From Mastigias papua (lineage: Eukaryota > Cnidaria > Scyphozoa > Rhizostomeae > Mastigiidae): a DNA stretch of 64,000 nt. Positions 35,601 through 48,242 of the stretch are shown here, piece after piece. A program made the translations under genes and the position numbers. How positions within the stretch are numbered: the first letter of the stretch is position 1; each line of letters starts with the position of its first letter. The stretch spans positions 11,953,030-12,017,029 of the forward strand of contig OZ025275.1 of the NCBI GenBank assembly GCA_964019165.1, read 5' to 3'. The notes under the pieces are model-generated. The model made no database searches, was not told the DNA's origin, and worked only from the letters and a program-made list of their open reading frames with translations.

Positions 35601-38600
35601 GTATTGCCAACTTAAGTTGAAAACTTAGCTGCTAAGAAAGGCTTTCACCAGTGTATAAACCAGGAAGATTTGAAATTAAAGTGTCATTGGAGCCACCGCC
35701 CAGAGTTGAGGCATTCGTAAAAGAACAGTTTAAAGAAATCATATGACAAGAGCCTTGGAGCTTTACGAAGCACATCAAACCAGGGAAACATCACGAAAAA
35801 GGTCTCAATTACACAAGACCCTACCAAACCTTCAAGGAATATTGGCTCACCGTTTTCCCTTCAATCCATGATGACTGTATCGCGTTTAAACTGTTCTGTC
35901 GACTGATTTGACCACTAGCCTACAAAGAAAAAGGATTAAATTGAAAAAGGTCAGATTAGGCAGAACTCATAAGATGTGCGGGATCTGGAATAGGGTACTC
36001 AAGGTTCACAACAGGAAAAGTAGAACTGCTCTCAAGAAAATACAAAAAAAACTTCTTTGCAGTTAAGAAGCAGGGCTGCAAAGTTAATATGAAAAAGTTT
36101 CCGAAATGAATTCTATCTCGAAAATAAACAGCAGCGGATCTCAGAATGAACAAATAAAATTAAGCTTTATTCATTACCACTCTGTTTAAGTTCAGCAATA
36201 TGGGTGCAAATTTACTCATCTAAGTATATACTATATGAGAACTCTAGAGCGGAATGGAATGAGAAAAGATACCTTTTGCTCGTTTAAGATTTTAAGAAGC
36301 TCGGCTTCATGCTTTGCGCGTTCAGCATTTAACTGATCTTCAATATAAATCTGCAAAAACAAGGAGACGAGCGAAATAGGAAAAACTTCTGCTACAAGTA
36401 AAGAACGTGGCATAGTTTTAAGCTTGGGGGTAGCTTAATACGTTTGGGGTACGAGGAGGTGCCATTATTTAGGGGTACCTTTTCCCCGGAAACTGCTGAA
36501 TTCTGGGTATTGGCTTTTGAAATCCGCTGTGCGGAATTACGTGTACCATTTGAAGAAAAACGCAGAATTATGGGCTCCATTTTGGAAAAATGTTGCGAAA
36601 TGTTTGTTCTTTATTGAAAAATGATCCTTGCCTTGTGGAATTACGTACATGGTTTTCATGATGCTTGCGGAATTATTGGTCTTATTTTTGTCAAACATGG
36701 ACGGAATTATGGGTCCAGATTTTGAATCAAAATGGCATGCCCCCCTCCAAAACTAGGCTTAGTTACCTCCCCCCGAGGTGTTAATATTATACAACACAGT
36801 AATTTCTGTAGATTTATGGGGCCTCAAACGAAGAAGGCTCAAACTTTTTAATCACAGTTACCTTCTCGTTTTGCAGCTCTTCAAACGCCTTCCTATAACT
36901 TGACTGGTAAGCTTCAAGCGACTTCTTCTCTCTAAGTGAATTAGAATAAAACCATAGTAAACTTTAGTAAGGAGATGTTTTCTGATGGAAAAAACTCAAG
37001 CTACTTTTATATTGAACAAAGTGACTGATTCCTAGTTTAGTGCAATGGAATATGGTTAATGTTTCTGTCCTAATGTTTACAATCCTACATAATGCATATT
37101 TCACTTTAAGTAAAACTCTGCAATTTGGCCTCATTTCAATAAAGCAGGCTTTTCTTAATTCATTTGTTTCTACTAAAATGCATACCCTAAAAGCCCCTTT
37201 TACACTGGCCTTCAGTGGCGCTAATTTTCATGAAGAGGCCGTAAAAGGGCCACTGTAAAAAGGTCCGGCGTAAAAAGGGCCAATAAGGTACACATATTTT
37301 TTCTTCCTAGAGCTATCCTAACACAAGTTTATACCTGTCATTTCAAATCTGATCTTGCATTTTAGAACTTACTTATTCAAATCTTCCTCAACTATTTTTG
37401 AGCTTTCTTTCAACTCTTCCAGGTCTCTAGATAACTCATCCTTTTGTTCTCGCAATGTCTTTATCTGCAGCTCCAAACCAGATACACGTGACTTCATCTC
37501 CATAGCAAAATCAACAGCGGATCTCTCTTTCTCCGTGATATGAGCTAACTGTTGTTGAGCATTCGCTGTGAATGAATTTCAAAATACATCAGCATAGATA
37601 AATGGAGTTTCAGCATTTATCAAATGCCCCACCGACAATAGCCATCACATAGGCGCAATGTCTGAGTTGCACAAATACAGTAAAAAAAACTCGCCCATAA
37701 GAACCTTCATTTATTAAGAACTCACAATCCGAAATTGTATATGTTGATTTCGTATTATGTATTTCATATATCCATATGTAAAGTTGGTTGGTAAAATAGT
37801 AACTAAAATATTAATTAAAACCAACTATTTACAATCTAAAAGAGAAGAAAAGTCAAATAACTATGTACAGATATCATACACTACATGACATGTTAGCGGC
37901 AAATCCTAATGTGTGGAAGTCCTAATGCGTAGTTAGCGACAAATCCTAATGCAAGACAAATGCATTCTTTTCCAGAACAACTATTGATTTTCTTTTTGAA
38001 TGAACAAGAACCATTTCAGTCCGATTTTCTAACTAGGTCCTTCTGAATGGTTTCGATCTCTAACTACTTAGAAATAAATTGTGAAAACACGATTTTCTCA
38101 TGTTACTTATTACTCAATCGAATTACAGACAGAAATATGATAAACGGGGGTCTGGAATAAGGATGTCCTAAATGGAATTTTTCAAAAAACTAATACGCGA
38201 GGGGGGACATTTATTTGGGACTCAAGAGTATATGAATTAAAAATTCTTCAGAGGCAAAATCGAGAAGATCCAAATCTTTTACAGCTACGTTAACTTCTGC
38301 CCATATTGGAACTAGTTCTAGATGAAGGGGACTGCCATTTATTGATTCAGTGTTAACAATAAACTACCCTCTAACAAACTGAGTGAATAATATTTGAAAT
38401 TGTGATCTTCATCTTTCTCAAGATAATCAAGCAACTTTCCATCTGGAATAGTCCTTGAACTGGGAAAATGTATTCGTGAATAAATGCGCACAGTTAAAGA
38501 TGAAGGAACTGTTTTAATTTAGCATCTATGAACATCGAAAATCTAACTTTCACATAAAATAATGATAAAAACTAAAACACTGTGAGACACAAGACCCATG

Positions 38601-41600
38601 TAGATTACGGTTATGATTTTTTATACTGATCAGGAATTTGTTTTATATTATATTTATATTATTTTGATATAAAGCAAAAAATGTTTCGTACTAGGTCGTT
38701 TACACGTATGATGAGGTCCACGCCAACATCCCTTTTGCAACAGTGTGCTGATGTGATTATGCTCATTGATCAGCATGCTTTACCATGTTTAATTTCATAT
38801 TTATGATTTTCATATTTATCGCTTAGGATTTTCATTTCTATGTTATATTGATCATTCTTCTCAACTATAAAAGGCAATGAACAGTTACCTAATCTCTCAG
38901 TGAGATTCTTCTCGATTCTCTCCCAGTTCTGGGCTTGATTCTGATGACTGGATTGCAAATTTTCAATCTGTCGTAGCAGCGGTCGTGAGGCTAAAAGGCA
39001 ATAAATAGCATATTCCAATGCAACTGACACAAATTAATTACATAAAAAAAGAAACAAACCAACTAAAATTTATCGGAACAAACGACTTCTTTAAAATTTT
39101 CAAAATTGTGAGATGAAATCATATTGTTTGCATCTGAATCAAACGTCTAAATTGCCCTACTATCATTGCTTCAGATCCTCTAACTGGTCGACCTAGTTGA
39201 TAACAACGACGAGAATTCGTACCCGTTGCAATACTTTGAGACAATTCTTGATTTCGCGACTCTGCTCCATCTAGCCTCTACGATAACAAAGAGAATCAAA
39301 TGGAAGTTAGACCGCATAGTGCTGAAAGATATTATACTTTAAATCCTCGAATAAGCCGTCCAGGGTACTGATTCATATCGGACTTGCAAAACTATCTGAA
39401 CACATTTTCTAAAGTACTTACATCCTTTCTTGTATCCCTTTGTTCAGCTAACATGTTTTTCCCACTTTTGGTTAATATAACCCCAAATGTTTCTTATTCG
39501 TTAGCTGAAGATAGGTCAAGCTCGTTTCGACACGTTCTCTTATTACCACTTAATCAACGGTTATGTCCTAATTCTAGTCTCTAGCTACAGTTATGTCATA
39601 ATTCTGGTTTTCTACATAAAAATAGCGTTGTTGAGATAATGAAAACTCCAGAAACCACCCTGGTAATGTTTTTCGTCGTGGCCTCCTACTCAAAAGCACT
39701 TATATCCACAACACAAAGGGAATGGTCTAAATACACGCATCAGTCAGGAACAAGGTCTTATTCGAAGGCTGTGGGTTTAATGAACAATTTGAAGTTCTAG
39801 CAAGGGAGCTTATTCAACAGGGGCATTTTAGAGTGGTGGACCAACCCAAGGACTGAAGGTAATAGAGTACAAAGGGAAAGCGGAATTCTTGTAAGAACAA
39901 TGGCTAGCTACTAGAAGCTTTACCATCAATCAAATCACATCATTGATCAATTCGTATTTACATACTTGCGTCCATGGGACCTTCTGGCATCTATTATGAG
40001 ACACACATTCGGTACCTTTTTTCATAAAATTGTTGTGTTCTTCTGTTTAGTAAGTAGTATATATCTGTTGCATATTGTAAGTACCATTCATAACAGAGCA
40101 CGGTGGCCCTATGTCTCTTCTGGCTATGAATGGTACATTATATTGCAAATATTGTATTGGTTTTTAATCCGTGTCAATTACAAAAAACTTTACCAACCAA
40201 ATAAAAAATAAAGCAATAATCACATTTTTCATACTGTTTAATTATATTGATATTATTGGATAATATGGAAAAGGGGATTATTGATATCATTAATTAATGA
40301 TATTTTACATCACAAACAAGGTTTGCTATCTTGAAAAAATATAGTGGGAAGTAAGCAAAGAAAACTTACATGTTGAAGGTCCTTTATCTCCATTTGAAAA
40401 CTATCTTCACGTCGGGCAGATGTCTGTTCGGTTCTTGTCAGACAGAGACGCAAACTATTGAGCTGAAATACGGCAGAAAATTTAAATGGGGCATTACGAA
40501 ATGATCTCGTTCATCATAATATGTAATCTAACAGGCCTGCGGTGCTTATTAGGATAGTATACACAAGGATGGGCATTAAATAAATTTCATGCAGGCATGA
40601 AGGTAGTATAATCTTGTGGCACACAAAGAATGCCTGAAAATCTCTAATTACTAAGAGCGCCAAGTATTGTACTATAATTTCTGAGACTACTATCAAACAA
40701 CTGAAACAAAAAATACGTGATTGTGGAAAAATAAAGGATATCGTTATACAGCTGAAAGGTATAATATACCAGGGTTGCTAGTAAAAAATGACATTGAGTA
40801 ATCTATCGAATAAATGATGAGACAAAAAAGCACAGCCTTAATGCAATGTAAAATTTGGCCCAGTGGCTAACAAACTGAGGTCAGCTGTCCACCACAAAGA
40901 GCACCAGGGGGCCATGAAAGATTCCAGGGGACCTCAAGAGGCTGCTGTTACTTCTTTGACTCATTGTTTTATTGGCCTATATCAAAGTTGATGTTTGCTT
41001 TCCATGACATAATATCAATCATATCATCTATTTGTCTCTTCAGGGAGACCATGATTTGAACAATTATACTGTAGGGGACTGCCATACAAAATAATTTGAA
41101 AAGTTTTGAAACCACTGATTTAGACAGAAATATACCTCTTCTAGATGTGTAAGTTTTTCATGTTTTGCTTGATCTTCAACTTCCATTAATCTTTGCTCAA
41201 ATTCGGCTTTTGTTGTCTTGAGGTGCCTAATTTCCTGCAGAAAGGATCTGTTCATGAAATGAAGTCCATAATGCAAAACAATAGTATAACAAAATGTAAT
41301 AGATGCTTTAATTCTAGAAAAAGGAGCAACAAACAAACCTCAATTTCTGATTCTATATTGGCTTTCTCCAGATTCAATCTGTTAATTTCTCTAAAATGAC
41401 ACAATTTGCTACATTGATGAAAAATAATTATAGCAAGATAAGATTTATGAAATCCAGCTAGCTATCATACCCAAGTTCATCATCATTTTAAAACTTAAAC
41501 CATACTACCTATAAGCAAACAACACAAACATACAACATAAAGCTACTGCAATACAAAGGTAAAAATCTTATCTAGTAGCTCAACCAATTAAGGGAAGAGC

Positions 41601-44600
41601 CCCCCTTTTTGTCATGTTAAAGTACATTATTGCTCAGCTACTATGCATTAATAAAGACATATTCTGAGAAATAATGGGGCATCTTGTTTATTATGTAGCC
41701 ATGCAAAATCAGTAATTGCAGTATATACTGTACTATCTATGGCATGACAATTAATCAATATATAGTTCAAAATATAATGCTGTCTTGTATGCATGCACAA
41801 AATTTTTTCTATATCAAGCACTAAATTTCCTGTTTGATTCTTATAATTACTGGTCAGTTTGTACTGTACACTATAAGACACATATATCACCTACTGGTAG
41901 CCAGAATCCAATGTTGTCTGCATTCCCTTGATTTTATCTTCAGCATCATCTAGCTGGTCCTTCAATTTTGAATTTTCATCCTCTTGTTGGTCTGTTATTG
42001 ATTCTAAAGTCTTGACTTGATCTGAAAAGAAATTCAACAACCCTCATCATGATCAAAGGTCTCATAAAAACTGTCTAGCTAGTATTTCTCAGAATTCATA
42101 TAAAATATACTAAATATGCATACTTGTGTGCTGTGCCAACTAAATGCACTAAAACAAAGTAAACTTAAATGCAATAACACAAATATAGATCAAAGATGTA
42201 AAATAATAACCTACCTTAAACTCTCATTATTTAAATCCTGATTGATATCAATTTGGAGACAAGAGAAGAAATTGCAGAGTAAATTACTTTATCAAAATAG
42301 CTACCTTTCAAAGCTTTCTCTTGTTCGCTTTTCTCTTTCACTGTTTCTTTCAATTTGCTTATTTCTGCATCCTTCTCTTCAATTTGCTTCCTAGTAAAAT
42401 ATAAATCTTTTAGATAGGAACACAATCACAATAAAACCATATAGATATATACAATATAAACTCTCTTCTTACTGCACTGCTGGAAAATGCTTAATCTCAG
42501 ATGAGAATCTTTACAAACTACTTACATTCTTGTGAGAAACAAATTCTGATAACTTTTTAATAATTTTTAGCATTTTTTACTTTATTTTCAAAAGTGGCCT
42601 GACTGAACCTCCCAAAAACTGTCATTTCTCAAATATTTGCAAAAGAACTCTTGAAATACGAGCAAGTCTACAAACATACAAGTCTAAATGCATGAAAAAA
42701 CTAAGAACAATGAGCAGTGGCAAAAATTATCTGGTCACTACAAAATAAAGAGCATGTATGCTATGCTCTGTACATGACAATTTGTAATACTTTTTCAAGC
42801 ATGAATAATCTCAACAAAGAAAACATTGCAGTATCATCAGCTTATCTAAAGCATTCAACTACAAGTGATGCAGCACTTTAGGGGATTTCTTTTAACTCCT
42901 TATATCACTAATATACTAATTTAAAACAAATCGAAAGGCACACTCACATAATCTGCTCTGATTTCTCCTCTAGTGTCTTAACTTTGGCCCGGAATTTCTT
43001 TAGCAAATTGTTACTCTTAAGTTCTTTCTTTGACAGAGCTTCACCTAAATAATATCCAAAAACATAACACAAATTTTTGTCAACTTCTCTAATAGTGATT
43101 TTCAAAATCTAGCTTAATATATACATATTTTTATGTGTAAACTAATCTAAATCAATAACTAAATTAAAAATAAATAAACAAAAATATTTTTGAATTCTAT
43201 TAACTATCTAACATAGAATAAAACTAATTCAAAATTTAAAATTGTCCAATCATTGCAAATTTCCTCATGCATCATTTAACTAAAAAACTCTCATAGTACA
43301 CAAAGCTATTTTTCTGAATGTCCAATCCAAATGTTGATTTTGAATGTGAGAGTCTATGAAACCTTCCAAAGAAATTCTGTGGAGCATAGTGGACGCTACT
43401 TAAAGGTACTGCAATAATGTGCAGAAAACTGATTATAATTTGCTAAGCAACTCATGAGTCATTGGGTTTGAATGCAATTTTTTTAATGAAAAATGTTTGC
43501 AACTCAGCAAATCTTCTTGACATTATCACAAATACCTTCTACAAGCAGTTCTGCAATTTGGTCTTCCTTCTCCTTTATGCTTCTCATGTAATCATCAATC
43601 AGCTCATCAGAACTACAGAAAGCAATGAATGTCACAAAGCAACTGAACTAAGACTAATAAAAAATGACTGGGACATCCTAATCAAATCTTTATTGGGAAA
43701 TAAAACAGAGAAAATCAAAATACTCTCACTTCTTTGTCAGTCTCTTAATAGTGTCTTCCAGTTCAATTTTCAGCTCATCTCTTTCCTGTAAAAATTAACA
43801 TTCAAAATCCATAATAAGTAAGAAGATCTTCTACTGTACTTGAAAGACAACAATTTAGCACAATGTTCAACAATGCTACACACACCACTGGGTTGTCCTA
43901 TCAAGAGGGGCACAGTGGCTGGTGGGGCAGAGGGAAAGGGGACCACAGTCTTCTATAGCACAAAATCTGTCAGAAATTTTAGACTTGTTCTATGTTAATA
44001 TAATTTATGTACCACTGCAATCATTTTTGAGAGCCTGAAATTAAGGAAAATTGTTTGAAAAATTGTGCTATATAAAGTAGCTAGTAAAGCACAACTGATA
44101 CTAATATGCTGCAAGTTCATTTCTTTTGAGAGTGTTTTGCAGCAAAGCATGAACATCTAATAGCGAAATCACATGGCATTTCGTTAGATACTTTAGGTAC
44201 AATTCCACTTCCTTTCCTGAATCCTACAACTTATCTTGCTTCAAATCTAACATCAACAAACTTGATCTCATCTCCCTAACTAATTAACTTTCCTTTCTCT
44301 TTCTTCCTTTTTCAGGGCTTTGTTATAGGCTGTACTAGCCTTTCCCCGACATTACTTACTAAAAAAATAACCAATATATATTCCCCATCAAAAAATGGCT
44401 TACTTTCTTAACTGTCTTCAATTCAATTCTCATCTCATCAACTATGTTTGTAAACTCATCCCTCATTTCTCTGATTACTTCATTCTCACCAGATTCAACT
44501 TGCTGAGCTTGCTCCAACTGACTATAATTGAATTAAACAATAGTGGATTGAAAAAAATCACCAAAACATACATCAAATTACAAAATAGTTGTTTATAGCA

Positions 44601-47205
44601 GATACTATTACAGCAATTAATATGTACAACTTCAACAATAAATGTAACATTGATTCTCAAAGAATGAAGTGCTACACTAAAACCAAATGGTGTCTAGCAC
44701 CTTGGTGAACATGTTTTGAGAAAAAACACATTTATCATACAATCATTGCTTACATTTATAAGCTTCAATCCTCATTCTATAACCCCAATCAATATCTAAT
44801 AGAAAACTTTTAGAAAAGCTGGTAAAAATATCACAAAATGACGAAAAGGAATGGGTCTATCAATGACACTGTATAAAGCCTACTTTCGTAATATAGCGAC
44901 TGCCTCTTGCAAATCAATATTCTCTTTGCTTAAAGCAACCATTCTTGATTCCCTCACATCAACTACCTCCTGTAATCTCTTGATCTCCTAAAATTAGACA
45001 ATATACTCTCTAGATGATGCACAGCTTTTCAGAACATTAAAATAACACCACTATATTACAGTCTCAGGTCTGTATATTACTTCGGTGCCAAGTGTTGGGA
45101 CAACATTTCCATATATATTAAAATCTCACCATCTGCCTGTAAATTTCACAAACAACTTAAATCATTTCTCGTAAACAACTATCAATCATAAGTAAATTAT
45201 AATCAACTGCTACAATCCTAAGTAAAAATGTTCTTTAAATAAGAACATAACCCAATGCAAAAAGATATTTACATGCTTAATAGCTACCTTTGGAAAGTAT
45301 GGAAGGGAATGGGGCTTTTTCCTCAATTAGCCTAGCTACAGAGAGAGCTCCTCCCTAAGAAATTCCCCTGTGTTCATCTACTTCTATGTTAGTATTCTGT
45401 CTGTATGTTTAACTTAGATTTTCTTTATCTTGCATTAAATGTATTTTTATTTGCACTGTATGTAGAGGAATTTTGAAAACATGAAACTGAACTGAATTGA
45501 AACAAGAGAAAAAGAGACTCATGTTTGAAGGAAACTACAAGCATGCTATCACTACCTTGTGAAGTTCAGTAGTTTCTGGGCTGATCATAGATGCATCTTC
45601 CTCTATAGGCTCAGGTTTAACTGTCCAATCAGTAGAACTGTCTGTATTTCCAATAAATTGGGATTCACCCTCAATATCTTTGATTTTCTGCTCTGCTGCA
45701 CAACTTACAATATCAATAGCACATGTCTTAACATCATTGCTAACATCATCAATACTATTTCTGAAATCATTTGAATGTGGTCCCCCTAGCTGTTTGTCAG
45801 AATTTCCGTCCATTGGACTATAAACTTTATCATGATACTCATTTGGATTGCTGTCTAACACTGAGTCACTTTCTGTCATACCATTTTCCTCTTTCCTATG
45901 ACCACCCTCAATGTCAGTAGAAAGCTGCTCTTTAACCACATCTAAAGATTTATCAGATTCTTTAGAAATATATTCCTCATTAAAGTCTGATTGGTCATTC
46001 CATTCTCTACCATCAACAATATCAGGTTCCTTAACAGTTAAATCCTGATTTTCAAGTGACTCTTTGATATCCATATCATTTTCATCCAAGTGTTCTATCT
46101 CACAGTTTTTCATATCATTCTCATAATCATCAGAAACAGTATCCTGAGCACTTGAAATTTCTCTACTACTATCACCAATAATCCCCAATTGTGTATATTC
46201 TTCTTCAGATACCAATGGTGGTTCTCCTCTTCCTACATCATTCTGTTTAGCACAATCTAATTGACAGCTGCTTGAATCATCAACTTCAATATTGTCTGAT
46301 GCATCAACATATTCACTATTATCATCATCATTATCATTATCAATACAGTAATTCTGATCTTGCAATATTGTATTTCTTGATTCATTTGTAAGATTATTGC
46401 TAGTGACAGCCTTTTCAGCCATATCAACATTCATTGACACATTTTCATATTTTGTTTGCTCTGTTTCCATAGTAGATACTCTGCCAATAGAGGGCTCACT
46501 TTCACTTAAAAGATTATTCATAAAATTTCCATTGCTCTCCTCTTGTCTATCCTTTTTAACATCTTCTTTTCCTGTAGATTTTGCCTCCCTGTAACTTTTT
46601 GCAACACTCTCATCTAAGAAACCTTCTAATGAATCCTTATCAACCCTTTCTTTCATATCCTTTTTGACATGTTCCTTTAATTTTGTATTTGATACTTCTT
46701 CCTCAGATGTGTCAGGAGCATCATACCTGGTATTTCCCTTGGAGACAGCCTCAGTGCTACTGCTTGAGAGTGATCTAGAGCTTCTTTTATTCTTTGAGTT
46801 TGGCTTTTGGTTAACTAACTCAGAATTTCCTGTAGCAGTTATTGATTGGGATGTTAACTTGCCCTTTGTTTCTGATTTTAACTTGGGTGTTGAATGCTTA
46901 TCTGATCCTAAAAATGATGAAAAAAAGGACTCTTCTTCTAGGGCATTGCTCTTGTCCTTCCTCAATCTACTTGTTCTGCTAGCATCATCACCATAATCAT
47001 CTTCCTCTTGAAACTTTGATTGCTGATGAGATCTTGAAGATGCCTCAGTATAACTTCTTGATTTTGCTGCATACATGGATCGACTGCCTGCTGTAACTCC
47101 TTCATTTTCATCCTTAATATCTAATACTTTATCAATGGACTTCTGCGCCTGAGAAATAGCCGACTTAGCCAAACTTGAAATTCCAGATGTATTAAACCAA
47201 CTCAT
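31436..47205 (-). CDS. TMF1: TMF1, TATA element modulatory factor (Golgi coiled-coil protein), 21 exons
   Basis: Golgin that binds Rab6 and tethers retrograde Golgi vesicles; first described as a TATA-element DNA-binding factor. Exons in transcript order (- strand): 45556-47205, 44884-44987, 44404-44521, 43730-43785, 43536-43612, 42948-43044, 42305-42390, 41895-42021, 41339-41390, 41136-41234, 40370-40462, 39223-39277, 38889-38990, 37373-37565, 36862-36931, 36273-36350, 35851-35919, 35385-35558, 34743-34868, 33676-33786, 31436-31462. Phases agree throughout and give 1,187 residues (human about 1,093). Diagnostic matches to recalled human TMF1: the N-terminus MSWFNTSGISSLAKSAISQA, an FFSSFLG motif, SRPLLRQIENLQ with EKNLTERLG, and LYGEKVEEADELRMDLDDI near the C-terminus (Rab6/TATA-binding domain). 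Almost everything after exon 1 is heptad-rich coiled coil. The start has a purine-rich context (AAAAGAGAGCT before ATG). Confidence 0.96.
32057..32153 (+). repeat. (GAT)n microsatellite
   Basis: About 32 near-perfect GAT units in the last TMF1 intron. It creates an artefactual poly-Met reading frame. Confidence 0.97.
32154..32694 (+). mobile_element. Non-coding retroelement 3' end with (GAT)n tail
   Basis: A 313-bp non-repetitive block of higher GC (32,154-32,466) sits between two (GAT)n tracts, 32,057-32,153 and 32,467-32,694. It has no ORF. A unique block followed by a long simple-sequence tail is typical of RTE/CR1-type LINE or SINE 3' ends. The 2A ORF begins directly after the second GAT tract, so this may instead be the 5' leader of that element. 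Confidence 0.45.
32467..32694 (+). repeat. Imperfect (GAT)n microsatellite
   Basis: About 228 bases of GAT units, with scattered GAC, GAA and GGT variants increasing toward the 3' end. Poly-Met and poly-Ser frames on the two strands are artefacts. Confidence 0.96.
32709..33425 (+). CDS. Retroelement ORF1-like protein with 2A-like peptide and three C2HC zinc fingers
   Basis: Intact 238-codon ORF inside the last TMF1 intron, antisense to TMF1. Residues 86-93 read DVEKNPGP, an exact match to the D-V/I-E-x-N-P-G-P ribosome-skipping consensus (codons 32964-32987; separation expected between Gly92 and Pro93). Next is a TKAGLVIHQKRLH segment like the second half of a C2H2 finger, then three C-x2-C-x11/12-H-x3/5-C fingers at about residues 126-146, 158-177 and 212-233. 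N-terminal 2A-like sequences are known in non-LTR retrotransposons of sea urchin and other invertebrates. No reverse transcriptase or endonuclease follows. The stop is trailed by 40 bases and then a GAA repeat. It may be an ORF1-only non-autonomous unit or a decayed LINE fragment. Expression is unknown. Confidence 0.8.
   Translation: MTSYLLVGYRADRGNPDKRKSKGASKKRESYWYQSFDLVERGYQRRDSHLANVWSSLKLSSAYNAVHCVTDPRAMRALLKDRLKTDVEKNPGPTSQVQRQARTKAGLVIHQKRLHRTVENAPTFRCQKCNGKFRQEATWKNHSKACKGGRIEGERKECRICNNLVGRANYARHVRSCELRNNVQKERETQDRRSDQASAQTARKYVSKRTICTYCGANVTATNLARHQKSRACMVSDQ
33460..33493 (+). repeat. (GAA)n tract, likely retroelement tail
   Basis: Run of GAA/AAG units about 40 bases after the stop of the 2A-containing ORF. 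The position suggests a 3' tail rather than an independent microsatellite. Confidence 0.7.
34017..34075. mobile_element. MITE family A fragment, inverted
   Basis: TACACGTTTTTCATTTTGTA followed by TTTTTATAAGAAAATGAGC matches the right end of family A in inverse orientation. It lies next to the hAT-like repeat copy ending about 34,266, in TMF1 intron sequence. Confidence 0.45.
34120..34266. repeat. Diverged copy of hAT-like repeat family C
   Basis: Shares the order of words with 880-1021: TGAAACTT, CGT/CGATTTCT-like, GAAAAATAT, CTCTTTAGAAAG, TTGATTAGAC, CTGCCT, then CAGTTGTGCACTTG. The left half is not recognisable. Confidence 0.55.
35306..35331 (-). other. G-quadruplex-prone tract in TMF1 intron
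   Basis: On the coding (-) strand this reads GGAGGGGTGGGGGGGGTGGG followed by GGGAGG. It starts about 54 nt after the donor of exon 35385-35558. G-runs at this position can act as intronic splicing enhancers. Confidence 0.75.
36530..36715. repeat. Cluster of degenerate GGAATTA(C/T)G words
   Basis: Five occurrences of (G)CGGAATTACG/GGAATTATGGG-like words within about 180 bases of a TMF1 intron (about 36,533, 36,561, 36,637, 36,667 and 36,703), irregularly spaced. Possibly an old internal tandem duplication of a repeat element. Confidence 0.5.
37676..37735. mobile_element. Solo end of mariner/Tc1-like MITE family B
   Basis: TACAGTAAAAAAAACTCGCC followed by CATAAGAACC resembles the family B terminus, in a TMF1 intron. 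No opposite end identified. Confidence 0.35.
44200..44367 (+). mobile_element. Second copy of the same LINE 3' end
   Basis: CCTGAATCCTACAACTTATC, ATCAACAAACTTGATCTCAT, TTTTTCAGGGCTT and CATTACTTACTAAAAAAA match the copy at 15,760-16,070 at roughly 80% by eye. It is more strongly 5'-truncated and lies in a TMF1 intron, antisense to TMF1. Confidence 0.68.
45556..47205 (-). CDS. TMF1: TMF1 exon 1: conserved N-terminus plus long acidic disordered region
   Basis: One 1,650-nt exon (550 codons, ends in phase 0 at AAG followed by GTAGTG). The first 30 residues are the conserved TMF N-terminus. Around residue 90 is EEESFFSSFLG, matching ENFFSAFLS in human TMF1. The rest is rich in Ser, Glu, Asp, Asn and Lys, with little order predicted. 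It is about 100 residues longer than I recall for the vertebrate equivalent, which accounts for most of the size difference. Confidence 0.95.
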
Positions 47206-48242
47206 AGCTCTCTTTTTTGCACAGTTTCCTGCTTCTTCCTAACTCTTCTTGGTATTCCCCATATTATATTCAACTACAACCGTGCTAAATTTCCGGAAAT
47301 TATTCGAAACCATATATATATGTGTACCAATACTCTTGGTCTGAATCTTGGTCTATGCAATTGACTTGGGCCCATACAGTCTACTCAGTTTACACGGTGC
47401 TTATTACATAGATCCTCTCTAGCAATTCAGTATGCCCTTTCAGTTGTCTGGAATCTTTTTGATGTAATAAAAGTTCTAGAAGTACTCTACAGTCCAATGC
47501 GTATTCATCTTGGTAGGTTTCATACATAACAAAGTTGGAAAACGTAGTTGTTGTTGTACACGTATGCAAAAAGCTGCTTCTGCGGGGCTCCTACTCAGGA
47601 GTCACTATTTCGTGCAGTTGATACTATTTTTCCCAGAGAAATAGTACAGGGGAACCATTAAAAAAACTGTGGCAGGCCCGTAGACACTGCCGCAGACACG
47701 TAGACAAATGAAAAAAGTGTGTAACATACGATCGTAGGAAAAAAGAACTTTGCAAAATTTCAGAAGCAAAGACAACATCTTCTGGAGTAGAGTCATTATC
47801 ATTTAGGGGAAGTTTTCTTTGGAATACCCGTAATGACACCATAAAACAAGAGCCTTTACTTGCGCGTTTTAAAAACAAAATAAAGCATTGGGCAGGTAAA
47901 CAGTGCACAACGTGCAGAATATGCATGCAATCAGAACATGATACCAGTTTTGTTCTTTTTGTCAATTTTAGATATTTTTTTCTTTTTATATGTGTTGCAG
48001 TTAAGTTGGTCTTAATTAGTATTTAATGCTATTGTAAACAACAAAAATTAAGAAAAAATGAATACGAATATGCTCTAAAATATTCACTCAAGTTGTATAA
48101 GAAATGACTTACACTGTAATTTCTATGTTACTCATTGCAAAATTGACTTCTACATCCATGCCCCCCCCCCCAATCCTTTTCAGCTATCTAAGGTATCTAA
48201 GGTACTTCCGTAAATTGAATAAAAAGACTGTCAGAGATTAGA
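47206..48242. promoter_or_regulatory. TMF1 5' flank / presumed promoter region
   Basis: Directly upstream of the TMF1 ATG on the - strand. The leader is short and purine-rich; I see no convincing TATA box or CpG cluster. The region is moderately AT-rich with no coding signal. Transcription start not placed. Confidence 0.35.

Noticed and set aside
46664..46996. 110-codon + strand frame
   Set aside because: Shadow of TMF1 exon 1 on the opposite strand.
47605..47965. Two overlapping - strand frames upstream of TMF1
   Set aside because: No recognisable protein features; they lie in the presumed TMF1 promoter/5' flank.
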